64,000 nt of DNA from Oscillospiraceae bacterium (GCA_015065425.1 SVQH01000008.1:32238-96237); one strand, 5' to 3'. Shown: positions 52,910-62,674, counted from the stretch's first letter. Numbers and translations are program-made. Notes: generated from the sequence alone by a model not told the origin.

Positions 52910-53116
52910 ATGAAGCAGGGAATCCATCCCAACTATAACCCCACTGTTGTAAAGTGTGCTTGCGGTGCAACTTTTGAAACAGCATCAACAAAGGATAATC
53001 TTCGTGTTGATATTTGCTCAAGCTGCCATCCTTTCTTTACAGGTAAACAGAAGCTCGTTGATACAGGCGGACGTGTTGACAGATTCAAGAAGCGCTATAA
53101 TATCGAAACCAAATAA
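52910..53116 (+). CDS. rpmE: 50S ribosomal protein L31, zinc type
   Basis: 68 residues from the ATG at 52910 (GAGGTG upstream); upstream in-frame codons are not used. [24 protein letters not shown] and [31 protein letters not shown] are L31 (bL31); the cysteines (CAC and CSSC) show the zinc form. It forms an intersubunit bridge with 5S/S13. Own promoter and terminator. Confidence 0.96.
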   Translation: MKQGIHPNYNPTVVKCACGATFETASTKDNLRVDICSSCHPFFTGKQKLVDTGGRVDRFKKRYNIETK

Positions 53117-53135
53117 GTTGACATTGGCTTATGGA

Positions 53136-53166
53136 ACGGCATTTTTTCGTAAAATGCCGTTTTTTT
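53136..53166 (+). terminator. Terminator of rpmE
   Basis: ACGGCATTTT (53136-53145) pairs with AAAATGCCGT (53151-53160), loop TTCGT, then six T. Confidence 0.92.
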
Positions 53167-53214
53167 CGTATTTTTTTGATTACAATTATGTTGTTCGTAT
53201 CGGAGGAATAATAT

Positions 53215-53835
53215 ATGAAGGAATATATTACGGTAGAACACCGTTACGATGAAGAATATATTATCAATAAATCAAGATTTATCGGTTACTGTGCCCCTGT
53301 AAGTACGGCAGAAGAGGCCGTGGAATTTGTCAATGAAATAAAAAAACGCCATGCTGATGCTACCCATAATGTGTATGCTTATCAGATAAGAAGTCCCGAA
53401 TATTCGAGATATTCCGACGACGGTGAGCCGCAGGGAACTGCAGGTATGCCTGTACTTGATGTTATAAAGAAAAACGGACTTACGGATGTGTGTGTGGTTG
53501 TAACAAGATATTTCGGAGGTATACTTCTCGGGGCGGGAGGACTTGTGAGAGCTTATTCTCACAGTGCAAAAATTGCCGTAGACGGTGCAAATATTATCAG
53601 AATGAGTCCCTGCAGTGTGCTGAAGGTCGTATGTGATTACGGTTTTTACGGCAGACTTTCCACTCTTGTTCCCGAATTCGGAGGAATAACGGAAAGTACG
53701 GATTTTGCCGAAAATGTGACACTTGTATTCAGGCTACCTTCAACTGATGAGGAACATTTCAGAAAAGAGCTTACAGAAGCATCCTTCGGTAAAGTATCTG
53801 CAGAAAAAATCAGTGAAAAGTTTGACAGTATCTGA
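53215..53835 (+). CDS. yigZ: YigZ/IMPACT-family protein
   Basis: 206 residues. The N-terminal UPF0029 domain has NKSRFIGYCAPVSTAEEAVEFVNEIKKRHADATHNVYAYQI, RYSDDGEPQGTAGMPVLDVI and VVVTRYFGGILLGAGGLVRAYSHSAK; a small C-terminal domain follows (about 135-206). The family binds nucleic acid or ribosomes; in eukaryotes IMPACT regulates Gcn2. The bacterial function is not settled. GGAGG precedes the ATG. Confidence 0.92.
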   Translation: MKEYITVEHRYDEEYIINKSRFIGYCAPVSTAEEAVEFVNEIKKRHADATHNVYAYQIRSPEYSRYSDDGEPQGTAGMPVLDVIKKNGLTDVCVVVTRYFGGILLGAGGLVRAYSHSAKIAVDGANIIRMSPCSVLKVVCDYGFYGRLSTLVPEFGGITESTDFAENVTLVFRLPSTDEEHFRKELTEASFGKVSAEKISEKFDSI

Positions 53836-53962
53836 TTTTGTTTTTTACGGTCACAAACAAACAATTTATAGAAAAAAGTAAAAAAATTAAAAACTATTGA
53901 AGGATTTTTAAGTTTTTTATTATATATAATAAGTGTAACGACGAAATAAGGAGATGTGTGAA

Positions 53963-55741
53963 ATGAGATTCAGTGAAGATTTTCTCTCAGAGCTTCGGGC
54001 AAGAACTGACATTGAAGAGCTCGTGGGAAGATATACTGAAATACGGCACAAGGGTTCAAGAAATCCGAATGCACTTTGTCCCTTTCACACGGAAAAAACT
54101 CCCAGCTTTTATATATATCGTGAAAATCAGTCGTATTATTGCTTTGGTTGCGGTGCCGGCGGAGATGCAATAACCTTTGTCAGAAATATCGAGAGGCTTG
54201 ATTATACGGAAGCGGTACGGTTTCTCTGTGAAAGAGCAGGGATGATGATGCCGAATGACCCGGTTGATGATGAGTATAATAAACTCAGGCGAAGGTGTTT
54301 TGAAGCAAACAGGGAGGCTGCAAAGTTTTTCTGTGGTATGCTCGGTACTCCTGCGGGAAAAGCTGCAAGGGAATATCTCAGTAAAAGACGGCTTACTCCT
54401 GAAACCGTAAAACACTTCGGGCTCGGCTTTGCTCCCGACAGTTGGGATTCTCTTATAAAATATATGAAAGGCAAGGGCTTTTCCGAAAATGACCTCGTTG
54501 CCTTTGACCTTGCAAAAAAGACATCAAAGGGCGGTACTATAGACGCTTTCAGAAACCGTCTTATGTTTCCCATAATCGATTTGCGGGGGAATGTCATTGC
54601 TTTCGGCGGACGTGTTCTTGATGACTCAAAACCCAAATATCTCAACACATCGGATACGGTTGTTTACAAAAAAAGTCAGGCACTTTATGCACTGAATTTT
54701 GCAAAAAACAGCAATGACAGAAAACTTATTCTGTGTGAAGGTTATATGGATGTTATTGCAATGCATCAGGCAGGTTTTACCAATGCCGTCGCGGGGCTCG
54801 GTACTGCTTTCACAACAGAGCAGATTTCTCTTCTTACAAGATACTGTGATGAGCTTACTTTGTGCTTTGACTCGGATGAGGCAGGAAAAAAAGCGACAAA
54901 AAGAGCACTTGCAATGTTGTCATCCGCCCCGCTCAAGCTTAAGGTCATGTATCTTGACGGCGGCAAGGATCCCGATGAGATAATAAAAACTCAGGGAAGA
55001 GAAAAAATGACGTCAATAATCAATGATGCCGTGAATGATACCGAGTATGCTCTGAATGATGCAAAAAGCCGTTTTGATATAAAAACCGAAGACGGAAAAC
55101 TGGGGTTTCTCAATGAAGCGGTAAATATACTTGCAGGTATCAGAAATGCCATTGAAAGAGATATATACATATCCAAGCTTGCGGGAGAACTGGATGTTGA
55201 AAAGAATGCCATTGCGGCACAGATAAAAAAGCAGAGCCGGTTCAATCAGAAGGCTAAGGAAAATGAGCGGTTCAGTGAAGCTCTCAATGCCGTTCTCGGT
55301 ACGGAGAAAAAGAACTCTCCGAATCCCGAGCTCAGGGGTAATGTAAGGGCAGTCAAGGCGGAAGAAATTATTCTTGCATCACTTCTGAAAAATCCTGATT
55401 ACCTTAAAAAACTGAAGGGTAAACTCACTGCTGAGATTTTTGTGACAGACTTTAACAGACGGTATTTTGAAGATATCCGTACAAGAATAGAGTCAGGAAG
55501 AAGTCTTGACCTTTTCTCCTTCGGAGAAGATCATGAAAATGAAGAAATGGCTTATCTTTCATATCTTCTGACAAAATCAAATGAAATTGAAAATGCTGTT
55601 AAAGAATGTGAACAGTGTATAATTACACTGATTGAGGAAAAAAGTAAAAAAGAAGCTCCCGATGTAGCTAAACTGTCAGACGACGATTATCTGGAGCTTT
55701 TCAGAAAAAAAAGAGATAAGAAAAAAACGGAGGGTGTATAA
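53963..55741 (+). CDS. dnaG: DNA primase
   Basis: 592 residues from the ATG at 53963; an ATG at 53954 abuts the AAGGAG site and is rejected. The CHC2 zinc finger uses C39, H42, C60 and C63. The Toprim core has [29 protein letters not shown] and [13 protein letters not shown] DnaB-binding helical C-terminus is present. It makes RNA primers for replication. An AT-rich region with a TTGAAG (53897) and TATA-like boxes lies upstream. First gene of the dnaG-rpoD operon. Confidence 0.96.
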   Translation: MRFSEDFLSELRARTDIEELVGRYTEIRHKGSRNPNALCPFHTEKTPSFYIYRENQSYYCFGCGAGGDAITFVRNIERLDYTEAVRFLCERAGMMMPNDPVDDEYNKLRRRCFEANREAAKFFCGMLGTPAGKAAREYLSKRRLTPETVKHFGLGFAPDSWDSLIKYMKGKGFSENDLVAFDLAKKTSKGGTIDAFRNRLMFPIIDLRGNVIAFGGRVLDDSKPKYLNTSDTVVYKKSQALYALNFAKNSNDRKLILCEGYMDVIAMHQAGFTNAVAGLGTAFTTEQISLLTRYCDELTLCFDSDEAGKKATKRALAMLSSAPLKLKVMYLDGGKDPDEIIKTQGREKMTSIINDAVNDTEYALNDAKSRFDIKTEDGKLGFLNEAVNILAGIRNAIERDIYISKLAGELDVEKNAIAAQIKKQSRFNQKAKENERFSEALNAVLGTEKKNSPNPELRGNVRAVKAEEIILASLLKNPDYLKKLKGKLTAEIFVTDFNRRYFEDIRTRIESGRSLDLFSFGEDHENEEMAYLSYLLTKSNEIENAVKECEQCIITLIEEKSKKEAPDVAKLSDDDYLELFRKKRDKKKTEGV

Positions 55742-55743
55742 AA

Positions 55744-56829
55744 ATGGAAGGACAGGATAAGAAATCCGTAATTAATCATCTTATTGAAAGAGGTAAGGCG
55801 TCGGGTAAACTTTCCACACAGGATATTGACAGTATCATGATCGAGCTTGATTTTGATGTGGAAGAGCTTGACAAACTTTATGAACTCATTGATGCGAACA
55901 ACATTGAGCTTATCGATGATATGAGTGAGACTGCAATGGATACGCTGAGCTTTGACTCGGATATCGCAAAGGCTTATGATACAGGCGAAGACAGTAAAGC
56001 TCTTACAATGGATGACCCTGTAAAGGTATATCTTAAAGAGATTGGTAAAATCCCCCTTCTTACGGCAGAAGAGGAAATTGACCTTGCAATAAGAATTGCA
56101 CAGGATGATGTTGCAGCAAAACGCCGTCTTGAAGAAGCAAACCTCAGACTTGTTGTAAGTATTGCAAAGAAATATTCGGGCAGAGGCATGCAGTTCCTTG
56201 ATCTTATTCAGGAAGGTAATCTCGGTCTTATAAAGGCAGTTGAAAAGTTCGATTATACAAAAGGATTCAAATTTTCAACCTATGCTACATGGTGGATAAG
56301 ACAGGCTATTACAAGAGCTATTGCCGATCAGGCGAGAACCATCAGAATCCCCGTTCACATGGTTGAAACTATAAATAAGGTAAAAAAGGCAAATTCTCAG
56401 CTTCTCCATCTCAACGGAAAAGAGCCCACTGCTGATGACATTGCAGAGGTTCTTGATATGTCTGTAGAAAAGGTAAGAGAGATTATGAGAGTTGCTCAGG
56501 AGCCTGTTTCCCTTGAAACTCCCATCGGTGAAGAAGAAGACAGCCATCTTGGTGATTTTATTCCCGATGAAGAAGCACTTGCTCCCGCCGATGCTGCATT
56601 CCAGGCACTTCTAAAGGAAGAAATTGCCAATGCACTCAGTACCCTTACTCCGAGAGAAGCAAAGGTTCTGTCCCTCAGATTCGGTCTTGAAGACGGGCAT
56701 CCCAGAACTCTTGAAGAAGTTGGCAAGGAATTCAATGTTACAAGAGAGCGTATCCGTCAGATTGAGGCAAAAGCTTTAAGAAAGCTTCGTCATCCCAACC
56801 GCAGTAAGCGTCTCAGAGATTTTGTCTGA
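55744..56829 (+). CDS. rpoD: Primary sigma factor SigA/RpoD
   Basis: 361 residues. Region 1.1 is at 1-75, 1.2 reads [22 protein letters not shown], region 2 reads [24 protein letters not shown] then [17 protein letters not shown], region 3 follows, and region 4 reads [18 protein letters not shown] then [19 protein letters not shown]. It reads the TTGACA/TATAAT promoters seen throughout the window. It begins two bases after dnaG. Its operon runs on into three further genes with gaps of about 20 bases. Confidence 0.98.
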   Translation: MEGQDKKSVINHLIERGKASGKLSTQDIDSIMIELDFDVEELDKLYELIDANNIELIDDMSETAMDTLSFDSDIAKAYDTGEDSKALTMDDPVKVYLKEIGKIPLLTAEEEIDLAIRIAQDDVAAKRRLEEANLRLVVSIAKKYSGRGMQFLDLIQEGNLGLIKAVEKFDYTKGFKFSTYATWWIRQAITRAIADQARTIRIPVHMVETINKVKKANSQLLHLNGKEPTADDIAEVLDMSVEKVREIMRVAQEPVSLETPIGEEEDSHLGDFIPDEEALAPADAAFQALLKEEIANALSTLTPREAKVLSLRFGLEDGHPRTLEEVGKEFNVTRERIRQIEAKALRKLRHPNRSKRLRDFV

Positions 56830-56846
56830 TGAAGAAAGGATACATA

Positions 56847-57401
56847 ATGAAAAAAATAATCAGTTTGTTGTTGATAATGTCTGTACTTGTTTCATTTGCT
56901 GCCTGTAAGAATGATAATAACGGCGGAAATAATTCCGAAGAAACCACCGTGAACACAGAAGTTGTGACTCCTGTGGTGACATTAAACTGTGACAAGACAG
57001 AGGTTGCCCCCGGGGAAGAGATTTCCGTTGTCGTTCATGTTGCCAATGCTCCTAAAACAGCATGCTTTGATATATATCTTTATGCGGATGAGATACTTGA
57101 ATACAAATCTGCTTCAAGCCAAAGTATAGAGAAATTTCAGCTTGAAGCAAACGGAATGACCGATGCGGACGGAAAGCCTTATGTTGCAATAAGAGGTATT
57201 GTCGCTACTTGTGTCGATATTCTTGATAATGATATTTATACCATAAAATATATTGTTTCGGATGATGCCGTTTCAGGTGATGAAATTGAAATAAAAATCA
57301 AATGTCCTATGTTCCAGGTTGCATTTGACGAAAATGGTAATGATGTGTCAAACTGTGCTCAGAATATGGAATTTTCTGCTCTGAGTTTTACTGTCAGCTG
57401 A
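56847..57401 (+). CDS. Lipoprotein with a cohesin-like domain
   Basis: 184 residues from the ATG at 56847 (AAAGGA upstream). The lipobox is SFAAC (Cys 20). After a short Asn/Glu/Thr linker, a beta-rich domain (about 42-184) has the cohesin-type course: VTLNCDKTEVAPGEEISVVVHVANAPKTACFDIYLYADEILEYKSAS at the start and DIYTIKYIVSDDAVSGDEIEIKIKC later. It is thus a candidate lipid-anchored binding module for a dockerin protein. It lies in the rpoD operon, 17 bases after rpoD. Cohesin assignment is by pattern only. Confidence 0.6.
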   Translation: MKKIISLLLIMSVLVSFAACKNDNNGGNNSEETTVNTEVVTPVVTLNCDKTEVAPGEEISVVVHVANAPKTACFDIYLYADEILEYKSASSQSIEKFQLEANGMTDADGKPYVAIRGIVATCVDILDNDIYTIKYIVSDDAVSGDEIEIKIKCPMFQVAFDENGNDVSNCAQNMEFSALSFTVS

Positions 57402-57422
57402 TAACAGCAGAAAGGAATCGCA

Positions 57423-59051
57423 ATGACACCGTTTCAATGGAAAAAAATAAGAGGGTCGGGCGAATATCCCGATCAGATAATGCTTTCAATAAAAGAAGAC
57501 CCTTCCGTGAGTATGACAGTCAGATGGCGTACTGATGTAAAAATCACTGAAGGTTATGCTTTATACAGAAAAGCAGGGGCAAATGACGGATGGATGAGAG
57601 CAGATGCAAAAAGAAATCCGTTTAAGACAGATGTGGACGAAAGCAGTTTTTTCTTCTCGGATATGAACGGCCTTTGTCCCGATACAGAATATGAATACAC
57701 CTGCGGAAACGATGAATTCAGAAGTGAAGTTTACCGTTTCAAGAGTGCAGGAGATGCTGCTGCCCCGTTTTCATTTCTTCTTCTTTCAGATGTTCAGACG
57801 GGAGGACCTGAACCTCCTGCTGATTATTCAGTGCTCGGAGAAGTTGTAAAAAAGATACTTTCAGAGCATCCCGAATGCAGATTTATTCTGACTGCGGGAG
57901 ATAACACAAACTGCGGTCAGACGGATGTGCAGTGGACAGGTCTTTTTGAAGGGCTTAAGGGAATAATTGAATCTACGCCCATTCAGTTTTGCATGGGGAA
58001 TCATGATGATATGGGATTTGAAGATTATTTTACCTTTACGGGAAAATATTATTCCGAACATGCAACCTATTTTACAAACCAGTTAAGATATTCATATCCT
58101 GAAAACGGTCCTGAAAACTGGATAGTTCCCAATTACTGTTTCAGATACGGCAATGCAATGTTTGCGGTGACGGGTACAAGCGGATTTGAATATATAAATG
58201 AATGGCTTATAAAAACTTCTGACAAAAGCGATGCTACATGGAAATTTGCGGCTCACCATTTCCCCGTGTGCTATTCGGGACCCAATCTTGAATGTTATGA
58301 AACATATCCTCCCATGATGGAGGGAATTGAAAAGTACGACATCATGTTCTCGGGGCATGAGCATTCCTATGCCCGTTCGTATCCGAGAAGGGCAAACGGT
58401 CTTTACGACAGACCCTCTGAAGGTACAATACATTACAATATCGGAAGCGGTAATCGGAATCCTCCCGGAACGAGAGTTGTGCCAAAAGTATGGAATGACT
58501 GTACTTATGAGCATGAAGAAGACCTTTCCATGTTTTCAATAGTTGATATAGCCGGCGATAAATGTACTCTTACGGCTTATGTTGAGGACGGACGCATAGT
58601 TGACAGATGTGTTATTGACAAAACAGCCGATGAGATAACTCCCATAAGACGTGCTCCCAAATATAACCGCCCGAGAATTAAATTCAAGGGCTATGATTTA
58701 GGTCTTTGTGTAATGGGAACACTGCCGCAGAATGTAAACGGTGTGTGGTATGTGCCTGCTGCCCAGATAGTAAAGTTTATGGGCGGCGAATCGAAGCACA
58801 CGGCAGGAAAAGTAAGGCTTGAGGTCTATGACAGATTTTCGGAATTTACCGAAAACAGTGATATTATGATTACTGCTGACGGTGAGAATAAAATGCTTGC
58901 ACCCTGTCTCAGACTTGACAGAGAACAGCTTTATGTGCCTGTAGATGATTTCTGCAAACCCTTCAGAATGTACTGGGCATATTTCAGTTATAACAATTTT
59001 ATAAGCATAGAATCGGAGACAGAGCACCTTCCCGTGCCCTATCAGCCGTAA
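57423..59051 (+). CDS. Purple acid phosphatase-like metallophosphoesterase without signal peptide
   Basis: 542 residues. An FN3-like N-terminal domain (about 18-110: DQIMLSIKEDPSVSMTVRWRTD, CPDTEYEYTCG) leads to a phosphoesterase domain with LLLSDVQTGG, LTAGDNTNCG, FCMGNHDDMG, FAAHHFPVCY and MFSGHEHSYARSYPR. The first motif is D-x-Q rather than D-x-H. A last domain (about 415-535: GVWYVPAAQIVKFMGGESK, REQLYVPVDDFCK) resembles copper amine oxidase N-terminal domains. Relatives are usually exported, but no signal peptide is seen. GAAAGGA precedes the ATG. Confidence 0.78.
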   Translation: MTPFQWKKIRGSGEYPDQIMLSIKEDPSVSMTVRWRTDVKITEGYALYRKAGANDGWMRADAKRNPFKTDVDESSFFFSDMNGLCPDTEYEYTCGNDEFRSEVYRFKSAGDAAAPFSFLLLSDVQTGGPEPPADYSVLGEVVKKILSEHPECRFILTAGDNTNCGQTDVQWTGLFEGLKGIIESTPIQFCMGNHDDMGFEDYFTFTGKYYSEHATYFTNQLRYSYPENGPENWIVPNYCFRYGNAMFAVTGTSGFEYINEWLIKTSDKSDATWKFAAHHFPVCYSGPNLECYETYPPMMEGIEKYDIMFSGHEHSYARSYPRRANGLYDRPSEGTIHYNIGSGNRNPPGTRVVPKVWNDCTYEHEEDLSMFSIVDIAGDKCTLTAYVEDGRIVDRCVIDKTADEITPIRRAPKYNRPRIKFKGYDLGLCVMGTLPQNVNGVWYVPAAQIVKFMGGESKHTAGKVRLEVYDRFSEFTENSDIMITADGENKMLAPCLRLDREQLYVPVDDFCKPFRMYWAYFSYNNFISIESETEHLPVPYQP

Positions 59052-59068
59052 ACAGGAGGTTTTTTAAT

Positions 59069-60286
59069 ATGAGAGAGATTAACAGATCAGATAAACTTCA
59101 GCTTGTTCATTCAGACATCAGAGGTCCCGTTTTTGTTGAATCCAACAGAATGAGAAAAGAAGGCATTGATGTTTTAAGACTCAATACGGGCAACCCCGCA
59201 ACTTTTGATTTCAAGATGCCCGATTCTGTCAGAAATGCTCTTCTTAACAATGCTGATAAAGCTGTGGCTTATTGCGACCTTAAGGGTATGCCCGACGCCA
59301 GAGAAGCTATTTGCAATTATCATAAGGGAAAGGGCATTGAAGGCATCACTCCCGATGATGTGTTTATCGGAAACGGTGTCAGCGAGCTTGTTACAATGGC
59401 TCTTACAGCACTTCTTAATTACGGGGATGAAATTCTTGTTCCTTCACCCGACTATTCACTGTGGACAAATTCGGTACATATCGCAGGTGCAAAGCCTGTA
59501 CATTATATCTGTGACGAGCAGAGTCTCTGGTATCCCGATCTTGATGATATCAAGTCAAAAATTACATCTAAGACAAAGGCTATTGTTCTTATAAATCCCA
59601 ATAATCCCACAGGAGCTCTTTATCCCAGAGAACTTCTCGAAAAGATTGTTACCATAGCAAGAGAGCATCAGCTTGTTATCTTCTCTGATGAAATCTATGA
59701 CAGACTTGTTATGGATGACCTTGAACATATTTCAACAGCAACTCTCTGTCCCGATCTTCTTTGTATCACAATGAACGGTCTTTCAAAGTCTCATATTGTC
59801 TGCGGTTTCCGTTGCGGTTGGATGGTAGTAAGCGGTGCAAAGGACAGTGCTCAGGATTTTATCGCCGGTCTTGTGCAGTTGTCAGCTATGCGTCTTTGTG
59901 CAAACGCACTTATGCAGCTTGTAATCCCCGCAGCACTTGACGATCCCGACAGTACAAGGGCAATGATAGTTCCCGGCGGACGCCTTTATGAACAAAGAGA
60001 AGCCTGCTGCAGAGAGCTTGATAAAATAGAAGGAGTTTCTTACGTAAAGAACTCAGCCGCCTTCTATATTTTCCCAAAACTGGATATTAAGAGATTTAAT
60101 ATAACAGATGACCAGCAGTTTGCAATGGATTATCTCCATTCAAAACACGTTATGATAATTCCCGGCAGAGGCTTTAGTTGGAAAGACCCCGACCATTTCC
60201 GTATAGTAATGCTCCCTGAAGCAGAGCAGCTTGCAAAAGCAATGCGTGATCTCGGCGACTTCCTTAAGGATTACAGACAGAACTGA
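59069..60286 (+). CDS. Class I/II aminotransferase, alanine/aspartate type
   Basis: 405 residues. PLP marks: GVSELVTMALTALL, VLINPNNPTGALYP, IFSDEIYDRLVMD and the lysine in NGLSKSHIVCGFRCGWMV, with the C-terminal arginine in DHFRIVMLPE. The pattern GNPATFDFKMPD...YCDLKGMPDAREAI is close to the AlaA/AlaT group that makes alanine from pyruvate and glutamate. AGGAGG precedes the ATG. Last gene of the dnaG operon. Confidence 0.9.
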   Translation: MREINRSDKLQLVHSDIRGPVFVESNRMRKEGIDVLRLNTGNPATFDFKMPDSVRNALLNNADKAVAYCDLKGMPDAREAICNYHKGKGIEGITPDDVFIGNGVSELVTMALTALLNYGDEILVPSPDYSLWTNSVHIAGAKPVHYICDEQSLWYPDLDDIKSKITSKTKAIVLINPNNPTGALYPRELLEKIVTIAREHQLVIFSDEIYDRLVMDDLEHISTATLCPDLLCITMNGLSKSHIVCGFRCGWMVVSGAKDSAQDFIAGLVQLSAMRLCANALMQLVIPAALDDPDSTRAMIVPGGRLYEQREACCRELDKIEGVSYVKNSAAFYIFPKLDIKRFNITDDQQFAMDYLHSKHVMIIPGRGFSWKDPDHFRIVMLPEAEQLAKAMRDLGDFLKDYRQN

Positions 60287-60350
60287 GAGCTCAGAGTTTG
60301 CAAAAGTCTGTCGATAAGGATTCTTTTGTTTCAAAAAAACCGATAATATT

Positions 60351-60382
60351 AAAAGGCCTCAGGTTTTTGCCCGAGGTCTTTT
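60351..60382. terminator. Terminator between convergent genes
   Basis: AAAAGGCCTC (60351-60360) pairs with GAGGTCTTTT (60373-60382), one wobble, with A/T ends on both sides, so it can work in both directions. Confidence 0.75.
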
Positions 60383-60396
60383 AATATGCTTAATTA

Positions 60397-61584
60397 TTAT
60401 AAATTTTCTTTGTCCTGTAAATATCTTATTGCAACAATGTATTTTGTTGCTGAACGGGGATAGGGACTTCTTATTTCATAATAGCCCTTTTTTGTTACCA
60501 GCAGAAGATTCATTTTTGACGAAGTTTTAATTGACTCCACATCAGCTATGGGAATGATGATGTTTTCTTTGTCTGAAAGAAGTTCTACTCGGTCACCGTA
60601 AAGATGAATCTCTCCTTTCTCGGTGAGTGTAACACTGTCCGCATTATGCACTGAATATATCATCTGTTCCTTATCGCAGAAAACTTCTTCCGGAGAATTC
60701 CTCTTTTTGTCTGCGATTTCCTTCAGAAGGTTTTTTTGGAATTTATCCCAATCAACAATATTGTCAAATTTCATGTCATCGCTGTGCCAGAAGCCGTAGT
60801 TGTCTACCGTTGCTTCAAAGCCGCAGTTGCAGAAAATTTTATCTCCTTTTGTCCGTAAGAAGCCTACTTCTTTACATTTAGGACAGCCGTAAAGGATGAT
60901 TTCTGCATGCTCTGCAGGGTCCTCGGTTATATATTCATGATGCTTGATACGCTGTTCGTCATATATGTTGAAATACAGGTCTTCTACAATATGCTTGTAT
61001 AATTCTTCTTCGCTCATGGCACGTATCTGTTCTTTTGTGTAAACATTTACGACTTCACCGGAAATAGGGCCCTTTCGGCTGTTTTTTGCCCAACGGGGCT
61101 TTTTAAGATAGCCTCCCTTGCCGCGGTATGTGACAAAAGTACAGTCACATTCTTTGACAAGTGCTGCATTTCTCTTTGAAATATAACCTGTTTCTCCCGT
61201 GCTTGTCATGGCTCCCTCGGGATACATTGCAACGTTTATGCCTGCTTTGATGTTGTCAACAATAGTGTCATACAGAACATCGGTACCTTTTTCGCGTTCA
61301 AAGACAATGGGAGAATCTATGAAATTATATAACTTCCCGACAATGCCCATTCTCATGACATGGTCACTCATAACAAAACGGACATATCGTCTCATTGTTT
61401 TTATTATATATGCAGGGTCAATAATGTCACTGTGATTTGCAAATACAAGATAAGGCTGATCGTTTATCTTATGTTCGGTATCTGTAAACTTAAGTATTCT
61501 TACAGCAGGTCCTTTTATGATGTTTCTTAAGACAAAAATAAGAATTTTTCCTTTTAATACACCTTTTTTTATGTTTTTTCTCAT
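60397..61584 (-). CDS. PlsC-type acyltransferase with zinc-ribbon and C-terminal PH-like domain
   Basis: 395 residues. The acyltransferase domain (about 40-210) has the HX4D motif in FANHSDIIDP and the EG motif in AMYPEGAMTS, as in lysophosphatidate acyltransferases. After it comes a zinc ribbon (CPKCKEVGFLRTKGDKIFCNCGFEA, about 240-265) and a C-terminal beta-rich domain (from about 310: VTLTEKGEIHLYGDRVELL, SSKMNLLLVTKKGYYEIRS) like a PH fold. It may acylate a phospholipid or glycolipid precursor at the membrane. The three-part layout is unusual but seen in Clostridia. Confidence 0.8.
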   Translation of the reverse strand: MRKNIKKGVLKGKILIFVLRNIIKGPAVRILKFTDTEHKINDQPYLVFANHSDIIDPAYIIKTMRRYVRFVMSDHVMRMGIVGKLYNFIDSPIVFEREKGTDVLYDTIVDNIKAGINVAMYPEGAMTSTGETGYISKRNAALVKECDCTFVTYRGKGGYLKKPRWAKNSRKGPISGEVVNVYTKEQIRAMSEEELYKHIVEDLYFNIYDEQRIKHHEYITEDPAEHAEIILYGCPKCKEVGFLRTKGDKIFCNCGFEATVDNYGFWHSDDMKFDNIVDWDKFQKNLLKEIADKKRNSPEEVFCDKEQMIYSVHNADSVTLTEKGEIHLYGDRVELLSDKENIIIPIADVESIKTSSKMNLLLVTKKGYYEIRSPYPRSATKYIVAIRYLQDKENL

Positions 61585-61606
61585 TTTATTTGTTTCCCTT
61601 ATACTG

Positions 61607-62674
61607 TTATGTTATAACCCGAAAAAAATCTTCAAATATATCGCTGATGCGGTTGAATACTGTTGTGATTATATCAAAAAATCTGTTAAAACAATAAAAA
61701 TCAACAATTCTCAGAGTATCATGCTTTTCTTCGAGCTCGTAAAATACTGCGTGTTCAAAAACTCTGTTTTCACCTTCGCCTGAAGCACTGTTCGGAGTGT
61801 GCATGGATAGCATGAGTTTTCCGTCAAGAGTTTCAAACAGCATCGGATGTCCGCCGTCGAAGGCATTTTTCTTATTAAGGAAAAATGCTTTTGAGTAGAG
61901 TCTTGTCAGCTCCTGCTTCCAGTTGCCGTCAATTCTGCCGTTATCGCTTCTTGCTATGCCTACGCAATAGCCTTCGTGAGAAACGGTGGACCACAGCATC
62001 AGAAGTGAACCGTTTGAAGTTTTGTATAAAAACGGACCGTCAGTTACGGTAGATGCGGACCAATCGGGAGCATCGGCTCTGAATATTTCTTTGGGCTCTG
62101 AAATAAAACGGGAAAGGTCACTGCTTAATTGTGCCACAGCCATTCTGCCGATGCCGTCATCAGTAGAAGTCCATTCAGAGACATAAGCCATCCAGGGCTG
62201 TCCGTCTTCATCAATATAAAGAGTGCCGTCTATGTTGTCGGAAGTGTGGGACGTTATGTGTCCGTCGGATATTTCTTCAAACGGACCGAGGGGGGAAGAG
62301 GACTTAAAAACTGAAGTTCCTCTGAATCCGGTTGTTTTTGATTTGTATGTGGCGAGCAGATAAAAGCTGCCGTTATAGTAATGACATTCCGGTGCCCAGA
62401 AATCACCTGCGGCATCGAAATCGGAGCCGGCTACAAAAACATTGTGAGATTCTGACCAGTTTTCGAGGTCAGGGCTGACTCTGCAGCCGTAACCTGCCGT
62501 AGTGGCAAGACCGGTACCGTACATATAATAAAGTCCGTCATGAACAAGAATTGCAGGGTCTCTTACGAGGAATTCTTCTGTTTTATATGGATATTCGTTT
62601 GTTGCATTGGATATCATTGCACCGAAAGAAAACAGAAGTATTACTGATAATAATACTGGTAAAACTTTCTTCAT
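61607..62674 (-). CDS. Exported GH43-family glycosidase with C-terminal amphipathic tail
   Basis: 355 residues from the ATG at 62674 (AAAGG nine bases upstream); an ATG two codons earlier directly follows that site. Signal peptide about 1-24. Five-bladed propeller marks: VRDPAILVHDG (base Asp 39), FWAPECHYYNG, DGTLYIDEDGQPWMAYV (modulating Asp) and VTDGPFLYK at the acid position, Asp where many GH43 have Glu, as in some gut subfamilies. It probably acts on arabinan or xylan side chains. The last 30 residues (CFNRFFDIITTVFNRI...) form an aromatic amphipathic helix. Confidence 0.85.
   Translation of the reverse strand: MKKVLPVLLSVILLFSFGAMISNATNEYPYKTEEFLVRDPAILVHDGLYYMYGTGLATTAGYGCRVSPDLENWSESHNVFVAGSDFDAAGDFWAPECHYYNGSFYLLATYKSKTTGFRGTSVFKSSSPLGPFEEISDGHITSHTSDNIDGTLYIDEDGQPWMAYVSEWTSTDDGIGRMAVAQLSSDLSRFISEPKEIFRADAPDWSASTVTDGPFLYKTSNGSLLMLWSTVSHEGYCVGIARSDNGRIDGNWKQELTRLYSKAFFLNKKNAFDGGHPMLFETLDGKLMLSMHTPNSASGEGENRVFEHAVFYELEEKHDTLRIVDFYCFNRFFDIITTVFNRISDIFEDFFRVIT

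Noticed and set aside
61607-62674. Loss of activity in GH43 because the acid position has Asp instead of Glu
   Set aside because: The TDGPFL form is, as far as I recall, normal in some gut GH43 subfamilies, so it is not evidence of inactivity.
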